A program made the translations under genes and the position numbers. 64,000 bases of DNA from Toxotes chatareus (taxonomy: Eukaryota > Chordata > Actinopteri > Toxotidae): NCBI GenBank assembly GCA_016801885.1, contig CM028898.1:992001-1056000 (forward strand), given 5' to 3'. Below are positions 28,101 through 37,630 of this stretch, in pieces; the first letter of the stretch is position 1, and each line of letters starts with the position of its first letter. The notes below the pieces were generated by a model that was not told the DNA's origin, searched no databases, and was given only the letters and a program-made list of their open reading frames with translations.

Positions 28101-31100
28101 TTGGTCTTGGAGCTGAAGAACCTCATCGTCATCTTCGCTGACACACTACAGGTTGGTCTACAGCCGGACTTTCTTTGAACACCGTGTATATAGAATGTAG
28201 AACAACTGATATTAACACGCTTGGTTTCATTGTGATGTCTGTGTGTGTGTGTGTGTGTGTGTGTATGGACAGGATTATGGTTTCCCAGTGAATCGGCTGT
28301 TTGACCTGCTTTTCGAGGTCAGAGACCAGTACAATGAAACTTTGCTGAAGAAGTGGGCTCTGGTTTTCAGGTGGGGGTTTTGCTGATGTGTTGCTGTTTG
28401 TCTCTGCTCTTCTATTTGTCCATCACTTGTGTGATTCATTTGCATGCTGCAAAGCAGGGAGGTGAAAACTAGTGGCAGCACACGTGATGTTAAGCACAAC
28501 TTTATTGGAAGACCAGTGCATTGACCCAAGTGAGGGCCAACAAATCTTTTATGATTTTATGTCTTCTTTTCATTTTTTAGCTAAATCTCATCATGGCTGC
28601 CAGAGCTAGGAGTCTGCATTTCCACAATGCCTTTAAAATACATTATAATGTGTGTTTTCTATAAGCAAGTGTCTGTTGTTGTGCGTTTGTTGAAATATTA
28701 ACGATTGTCCGTGAAAACTGTGATCTTTGGATGAAATCTGACAAGGACTGAACTACTGACTACTTTTAGGACACCACAAAGGACAGACCCTAAACAGTGT
28801 CCTTTTCCACAGGGAGATCTTTGAGCTGGATAACTACAGTCCCATACCAGTGGAAACAGAGGAAGAGTATAAACTGGTCGTCAGTCGCTTTCCCTTCCAC
28901 GACGCTGAGATAGAGAAGGTAACGCATTCCAAGTACCGAAGATTCACAAACCCATACATCCAAAGCAAGACTGGTTTGGATTACGTACTCACAAATATAT
29001 GTACATGTAAAAGAGAGAAATACGGGAGTCATTCGAAAAGTTACAAAAAAAGAGGAAGCAAAACAAAGCAAGACTTTAAATAATTCACCTGGGCAAATGT
29101 TAGATAATGAGTCAGTCTTTTGATGCTGTTGCTATCTGTGTCATGTGACCATGTGTTTGTGTGTGTGTGTGTTTATGTCTGTAAGCAGCAGGACTTTCCT
29201 AAGAAGCTCCCAATGTCCCAGTCTGTCCCTCAGATTTACACACAGGTCAAAGAGTTCATTTACGCCAGCCTCAAGTTCTCAGAGTCACTACACCGCAGGT
29301 GGGTCACTGTGCAGTCACTGCATGCTCAGTCTCAGTTTAACAAAATGGATACTCAAACACTTCTACAGTTCTGAGCTCCCCTTGTTGTTAAAAGGTCATT
29401 TTATTTGTTGTATGCAGTTCAACAGAGATCGATGACATGTTACGAAAATCAACCAACCTGCTGCTGACAAGAACACTCAGCAGCTGTCTGCAAAACCTCA
29501 TCAAGAAACCCCACATTGGACTGACTGAGGTAGGAACAACGCCGCCGTTCACTAATCACATCCTCACACGGTCTAAAACCAAGGATTTGATTTGGTCTAA
29601 AAACTGTAACCTTCCCTCTGTAGCTAGTGCAGATCATCATTAACACCACCCACCTGGAGCAGGCCTGCAGGTACCTGGAGGAGTTCATAACAAACATCAC
29701 CAATGTCTCCCCCGAAACAGTGCACACCACCAGACTCTATGGCTTGTCCACATTCAAGGTAAAACATGAACGTGTTTCAGTTTTGTCTTTGTGTTAATTA
29801 TACAGCATGAGTTAGTTCTATTAAGTTTTGTCATCGGGGGCTAATTGAAGATACTTTTCAGGACGCTCGTCACGCTGCAGAGGGAGAGATTTATACCAAA
29901 CTCAACCAGAAGATAGATGAGTTTATCCAGCTGGCAGACTATGAATGGGGCATGGCTGAGTCAGACGGCCGCGCCTCTGGATACCTCATGGACCTGATCA
30001 ACTTCCTGCGTTCCACCTTCCAGGTCTTCACACACCTCCCGGTGAGTCTGATCCTTCCCACTAAACTTTGACCTTTGAACTTGCCGCCCCTCTGTGGGAA
30101 CTGTGGGACGCTGTCTTTTTTTTTTTTTTTTTTTATATATTAATTTAAGCTATCAAGAACAGGGATGCGATAATTCCTTATTTTCTGTTTTCTTCCCATT
30201 TTCCCACAATCCCCAACTGATGTTTTGCTGCGTTCCATCACATCCCTATTAAATAGTGTGTCCTGTCTGAGAGTGAATTGTTTTACATTGTGAATTTGAG
30301 GTTGTGTGAGTGAGCTTGTTGCGTTGGCGGCCCGTGTATATGCATGGTAACTGTGCTGTCCCTCACTCATAAACTGCTTTTGCACATACTGATGTTATCC
30401 TCTGCTCAATGAGGCACATTTTGGTGAAAGAAAAGTCTGAAGTGAATGTGTGTTTTGGCCCAGATAGCTGACAGCTACTGCCTGTTCTGCTGTGGGCCAC
30501 CTGCCTGCTCCTCTCTCCAACATCTCTTTTAACATGTCTTAAATCAGTTCCAGCTTTCTTTTTTTTTTTTGCTTTTCGAGAATGTCTCCCCATCCACTCC
30601 CTGTGTAACGGCGCGCTCTAACTGATTTGTTTTACTCCTTTATTACTTGTTAAGCATGCAAGATATCGCTAGTTGAATTTACCTCCTCCTGTCCATTTAT
30701 TGTTGCCACATTTCTTTTCCTGTCCTTTCCCTCCTTCCTTTCCCTCCCCTTTCCCCCCGTTCTTCCATTTTTGCTTGGTTTGGGGGTGTCTGCTCAGAAT
30801 AACAACAATGACCATGCGTCGATGTCGGTGAGTATTCCTGCCTGGCTGTTACATCACTGTGCTGCCGTCCTACAGGCAGAGGGGAGGACAAAATAAAAGC
30901 ATGCTTATGTTTGACTGTGGAGACTCCACTACTCCGGGCTTGTTGATTCATCTGGCATCATTTGCAACCTTTTACTGACTCCTTCATAACTTTAACAGTG
31001 GTTGACGTTCTCTTATTTCCTAGGTGTACTGTAGATGTAGAGAAAGTACTGTAATGGAATGAATGAGCTCGGGTCATCTTTTATTTGTATCTCTTGCTTT

Positions 31101-33698
31101 CATATGACGCACTACTTTAGCTGTGTCTCTCTAAGTAGAAAGGGACAGTAAGTCCAAGTAAGAACAAGATCAAGAACTTTGAGAAAAGGCTCAGCCTCAG
31201 TGGTTGTTCAGACAGAAAAACACGAGCTGTGATATGTACTCATTTTGAGAGAATGGGCAGCCTTTACTGCTGGCACACCATGTATCACTGCTGTCTGTCT
31301 GTCTGCTGGTCAATTGTCAGCATGAAGGATATTGACAGGGATGTTGTGGGGCTCAAACAAAGAAAGCTAAACACTCCCATTGACTTTCTTATTATCAGTC
31401 TATGGCTCCCCGTGGTTATACCTTTCAATTACATGAATCACTGGTTAATGGAGGTGTTTCCCTATATAACTCTGTATTTCACCAAGGCTGCCGGTTGCAT
31501 TGTCCTTGACACAGGGGTTACCACACCATCCCTGTGAGAGTTTTTTGCATGAATATGTGTGACTGGATTGTGTTGATCTGTTGCTCTGTCCCTGTTAACC
31601 ACAAACACTAACCGTAATTTACTGATCCATTCAGAGTTACTGTTAGTTGTTAAATGTTAACATTTAAGGGGGACACCTCAAGGAACGTAAACACTCACAT
31701 TTTGTATTTGCGTTGTTGTGCCTTACCTGCATGAGCTGGGCTGTATGTTTTTTTTTGTTATATGTATGATCACATGTATGTTTGATTTCATGTCCGTTAT
31801 CAAAGCATGTTTTAACAGATATTCAATTTAAGGTGATAGATGTTGACATAAGAATCTCTTAGAATAAAAAAAAAATGCTCAGTATACATTAGAATGGTTT
31901 GTATGTGTAAGGCTAGATTAGGTTTTGGGAACCTTTTCATCTTTTAAAGGATGTTAATTGCCCTTCATGATGTTAATGTTATTCATTTGATTAATAGCAC
32001 CTCATTCAACTGTATACCTCAAACCTATTCACTGAGGCATTAACATACTCCACTTGTCCTATAATATGCAGATGACACACAACTGTACTTTGCCATTCAA
32101 GAACGTTCTTTGGCCTTCAGTCAGAATGTGACTTGTAACTGAATCAGTTAATGATCAGTGTCATTTCCCATTCCCATCAATGTCATTAATACAATTAAAC
32201 CAACACTAAAACAAACAAAAGAAAACAAAACAAATATCTATAGCTGAACCGCTTTCAAACCCCTTTTCCACACGTAAAGGGTCACTTCACACAAACATTT
32301 ACAAGAGTGCTGCATTTCCTTACCTAACTTAACCCTAACCCCTAACCGTTGTCTGATAGGACCAGCAACAGGTCACAGTTCACAGTGACGCTTTCAGAGA
32401 AACTAGGATACTGTTTCTGCAAAGACTATCAAGTTCTTCATTGCATGTCATTTTGCAGTGTTATGAGCGCCACAAATCAAAGCCCTTTATCTTCTCACCG
32501 GGGGTGGCAGGAGAAATCTCACAGACAAGGATCACAATCTGAGCGCTCTGTAGGGATAGATACCACTAGGGGGCAAAGTGAGGACATATGTATTTTTGGA
32601 CTTTGAACTACAACAACAACAAAAAAAAAAACAACCTAGAAATTCAAATTGCATTCCTGATCTTCTTTCTTCATCTTATCAGATAACACTGCCTCTCTTT
32701 CACGCACTGCACACGTGTGGTTCAAGTCACGACGTCATTCCTCACCAGCTTTTTGTATCACCAAAATACCCACATGCTCTCTCTTAGCCATTTTGTCTTT
32801 CCGCACGTTGACATTATCATTGTGATTTGTATCTACATTAAGCCTGATGTTGATACAAATCCCTGCTTTAAAAGCTTTGTGCACCTTTCAGATGTAGGAT
32901 ACCTGGTAAAGCGTAGGTCCACTGTGCATGAAGCGAGCACTGCCTCACCAGAGGACAGGTCTCTCTCAGCATGTTTACAGCAGCGGCTCTTGGTAATGTT
33001 TTGTGGTTCCAAACAGACTCATCTTGTTGCTGATCAGCTGCTCACTTTGCCTGTGTTACATGAACAGGCAAAAGCATTCATGGCAGCGGTCAGATGCTTG
33101 TTGTGTTTACTTCCAGTAGAGCGATTGAGCGTCATTGATAGCTGTATGTACAGTATGTCATGTACTCCACTGGGGATGGAAGTGATGCATAGCTTAGTGT
33201 TTTCCACTCTGTAAGCGGACAGGTTCTCTGAGCAGAAAGACAAGTTGTTAATGAACTTTTGTAAGAAAAGTTGGAAAAAAAACAAAACACTCACAACCCT
33301 TCCTGACTTCTGGGCTGAGACAGCAGATGGTATGAAGTGCTGATTGTGTGATATGGTGAAGCTAACTTTTAACATTGGCTTATTTTTTTCTTTGCCTTTC
33401 CTGCTCTTTGTCCCCTATATCTGTTTTTACTCCTGTACCTTCTTCCCACAAACCCTTCCTCTTCTGTTCTTCCACCATTTAACCTTTTACTCTCTTGCCA
33501 ACTGCTTTGCCCAATCTCTTTTATATACCCCTTCACTTTCCTTCTTTTACTCCTCCTTCACTCCGCTTTGTCCTGCCCCAATCGTTTCTGTACATAACCC
33601 CCCCCCCTTTTCAATTCATCCTGATCTTTCCTACACCTTTCCATCTCTCTTCCCTGCCTCTTGCATCTCCTCTTCACATCCCTATCCCCCATCTCTCC

Positions 33699-33744
<46 letters not shown>

Positions 33745-36700
33745 GCAGGGTAAAGTGGCTCAGACAGCTTGTATGTCGGCCTGTAAACATCTGTCCACAT
33801 CACTGATGCAAATGCTGCTGGACACGGAACTCAAGCAGATCAGTATGGGGCCATTCAGCAGTTCAACTTAGATGTCATTCAGTGTGAATGTGAGTAGGCA
33901 TAAATCTAATGTTGGCTTTTATTTTAAAATACCAGACTGGAACTAATTTGTGTGTTATCGTTTGCTTTTGATCTGATGTGAGGCATCTCTCTTTTGCAGA
34001 GACAGAGGAATCTGTAAATGAATATCATTTCCAGGCTTACTGTTGAATCTGTGCCTGACCAACACTGGCAATAGTCTATAGTTATTCTTTACAAGTAGTC
34101 TCACTGAGCTCACTATGTTTTTTCATGGAAAAAAACTGTGTGCTAGAAAAATATAGAGTACAAAAGCATATGTGAATACAATTCAGACACAATTTACATT
34201 TGCAATAAACAAATTAGTCTCATATTAATGAAAGCAAGTGCCGTTCAGAAGGCCCGACTCTAATGCAGTGGTGTTCTAACAAATAATTTGTTTGTGTACT
34301 GTTAACTTGTTAATCCACGAGTCTTACGAGAATCAACAGTGACCTTGTAAATAACACGCGTGTTATTTTGTTGAAGAGCCTCGGGTTTGGGTCAGCCAAA
34401 GTTCAGCACGTCAGGTGATCCAGGGTGTCACAACAAGATGATATCATGTTACTTTTCTGTTCTATTCTGTGATGCTGTGAAGTGGAGCGTTATCAGACTC
34501 CGGGGACACACTGATGTGGAAGCAGTGATGCAACAACAATGATCATTTCTCATCAGTTAACTCTGAGGTTTTGGAAAATCTTTCTTAGAATTAGAATATT
34601 AAAATACCACCTCATCTCCACACACTGTTGTTGAAACATATTAAGGCTCATGCAGGGGGTTTCTTCTGTTGCCACGGTTATCGACACTAGCTGTGTGCAC
34701 TGTAATACTGTACGTTTAAAGTGACCGTCGCCTGGTGGTGCTTTTGTCTCTTCTCAGTGTTTGCCAGCTCAGAGCCCGTCCCTGGTTTCCAAGGAGACAC
34801 ACTCCAACTGGCCTTCATCGACCTGCGACAGGTAGAGCATCTCACTTGAGCAATGTACTCGCGTACTCAAAACTCAGCCAGCATAAGTTTAGGACAGCTT
34901 CGTGTCACGGTTTGTCACAGACCAACTGACGAGGAGCTGGTGCCAAAGGCAGGTATATACACTGACCTGGGTGATGGTGGAACTGGAATCAGGTGTGTGA
35001 GTGGGGAGGGACGCTTAGGGACATCTGGTGGGGCGGATGAAGAATGGCAGGTCCGGGGAGAAGAAGGGGACAATGTGTGCTTGGGAGAAGTGAGCAGGGG
35101 TTTGAGACAGAAGCCCTGGGTGGAGAAGGGGGTGGACACTTCACTACATCTACCAAGGGTAGTTTTTTTCATTTAGAGCTCAGAACTGCTCAGAGCACTT
35201 AATGCTGATGAGAACAATGAAAACCTATTTAGTTACAAATTAACTTTTTGCAGCTTTTAATCTGTTTTCTGCACATTTTAACATCCATTGTGTATCACAG
35301 GAATATTATGTTACACTGGCCTTTTCAACTTTCACCTGTCCCATAGTTCACCTGCTCAAGAACACTCCTCAACCACACACACACACTCCGTTTTTGCTGT
35401 AAACACCAGTGGTATGTAAAGTGTTGCTTCGTCTCATTAGCTTGTGTCTGCGTTGACCTGTTAATCTGAGCCTGAGGTGGAGGCTTGGCTCTGCATCCAG
35501 TCCAGGTCCCAGCTCTATACCGAGGGAATGTGTTCAGTTCACATGCAAGAGGACTGAAAAAACAAAAAAGAAAGATAGTTACATTAGCACAGGACCTCTG
35601 AAGCAAAGTAGATAGACTAAATAAAAAATAAATAAAAAAAATTAATCACATTGTAATTAAGTACATATTATGGATGGATTAGAGACAGTGCTTAATTGGT
35701 ACACTGTCAGTTAACTGAATGCATAATCTACTATCTTAGTTCTAGTCAGTGCACAAAGTTGAGGTACTGAGATGATGATGATATTGAAAATTTAACGCAG
35801 ATGATCAAATACTTCTTCTGTAATTTCACTATCATTAGTTTTTTTTTTTTAGTTTTGAATAATTGGAGATTTTAAGGTTTAATTTTCCAAGGCTACAATG
35901 TAAACACTTCACAAAGTTGCTAAAAAAAAAAAAAAAAATCCAGAGGACACGACCTCAGTGTGCTCTGGTAGCTTGCAGCCTTGCCTCGGCCTGAGTTTAG
36001 TTTCCTGTGATGCAGCTCATTAGACGAGATGTGTCCGCGTTCCTTTTCATACAATGCTGGGTTGGTTGACCTGTTAATCCCAGCCTTAGGTAAAGGGGTT
36101 GGGAGGCATCCACAGACTTGAGGTTACATAGAGGTCACCCTTTAACTTTCCCTTTATCTTACGGCTGTTGAATTTTTTTTTTTTTTTTTTTTTTTAGATC
36201 GTTATCCTGTAACCGTTTTGAAAAATCTAGGGTGAATGATTGAATGATTGTCTGTGAAAAGGCTTGAAATTAAAATGAACTTTTTTAATGCCTGTCCAAA
36301 ACGTTTCTGGTACAGTTCCTATGTGAAGGGTACACCTGTCAATCACAGGGCTGACATGTAGAGACAAAGCATTTACACCTTCAGGCAATTCAGAGCCCCC
36401 ATTTAACCTGAACCCGCATCAAACCCAGAACCTTCATGAGTCAGGCATCATCGTGAGGAGTCCCACTTATTTAAAGAGCAATGCTTTTATATACTGTAGA
36501 TGTGTTCATGGCACAGACACATTGAAGGTGATGTAGTGAAAAGAAGTGTACATGTGAGTCATGTCAGGGCGTTGGGGGGATCGCAGGTGATGCAGGAAAG
36601 TTGTTCAGAAAAACTGAGAGGAAAAAGTGGTGTAGCAGGGTGTAGAGAGAAGATCAAGGGGCTGCATATGTAGTAACTCAGGGTTAAGTCATTCATCATA

Positions 36701-37598
36701 GAACCATCATCCATCATACAGTTTCCTGAGCTGTAAAAATGGAGCCATGCTGAGTGTGAATATGATCCATTCAGACCTAGAGTTAACCTTTTCTCACCTC
36801 TGGAGCTCTCGACTCTGCTGACAGAGAGAATAGCCACATCTTCTGTTCTAACTCCTTTTATTCCAAACAATAAAAGTCAATGAGACGACCCTCATTTACT
36901 GGGAGATGTCCAAGGGGACGGAAAGCAGAGAAGGATTTCTAGAGTTTCAGAACGCCGCCCCGACTCATTGTTTCAACGGTGAAGGTGAAACCAGGGAGTT
37001 TCACAACAAACCATGAAGTCATGTCACAGAGATGATGATTTATCTGACACCGCGTCCCTTTCTGGGAAATCACTCACGTCTCACGCTCTCTTTCTTTCTC
37101 CTGGGCTCTTTACGTTTTAAACGCTCACCTCAGCTTCACCTTGGGCTTCAACCGGCTGCAGCTGCGTCACGTCTCTGTGACGGTTCAGATGTTGACTGGA
37201 GGATTTTTCAGAAGTGAAGCATGTTCGAGCAGTCTCGAACTTGTACTTGAACAGTCTATTTAGTCCTCTCCTGCTCTGGCTTCCTAATAATGACATAAAA
37301 AGCAGGTTTTGAAGGGGGAACTGTGCTTCTTCTACCAAATCACTTAGACCCTGTCAGCTGTTGTGAGCTGTGGAGGGTTCAGAGGGTGTGAGGGTAAGAC
37401 GGGGCACCCTCTACGTGCCTGCCCGTGGCTCATCACTTAGCTGCAGGTGAGAATAATGGCATTGTTGCTAAGCCTCTCTCTGTGTGTCCGAGTCTCTCAG
37501 TCAGCCGAATAATGCTATTATCACTAAGCCGCTCTTTCACTGCTCTTTCAACATGACCCAAACACCCAGCTGTTTCACCCTATGACATTAGCATACAC

Positions 37599-37630
<32 letters not shown>

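Larger units (their letters stand above)
30042..33748 (+). other. exoc6 intron 19 (3.7 kb)
   Basis: The intron contains a T-run (30115-30134), a pyrimidine-rich tract followed by a candidate 30-nt microexon (30798-30827), and a reverse-transcriptase-like scrap (32060-32130). A pyrimidine-rich stretch of about 350 nt, ending in a CT microsatellite, runs up to the exon 20 acceptor. The remaining open frames have no visible family resemblance. Confidence 0.65.

Noticed and set aside
32330..32347. Short CCTAACC / AACCCTAACCCC sequence resembling telomere repeats
   Set aside because: Only two imperfect units, so not an interstitial telomere array.
33344..33748. A long plus-strand open frame running into exoc6 exon 20
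   Set aside because: The part before 33749 is translated pyrimidine-rich intron; only the end (GKVAQ onward) is coding.
33890..34757. Whether an alternative donor in exon 20 could avoid the frameshift
   Set aside because: The only earlier GT (at 33844) has a poor donor context and would drop conserved residues and give the wrong phase for exon 21.
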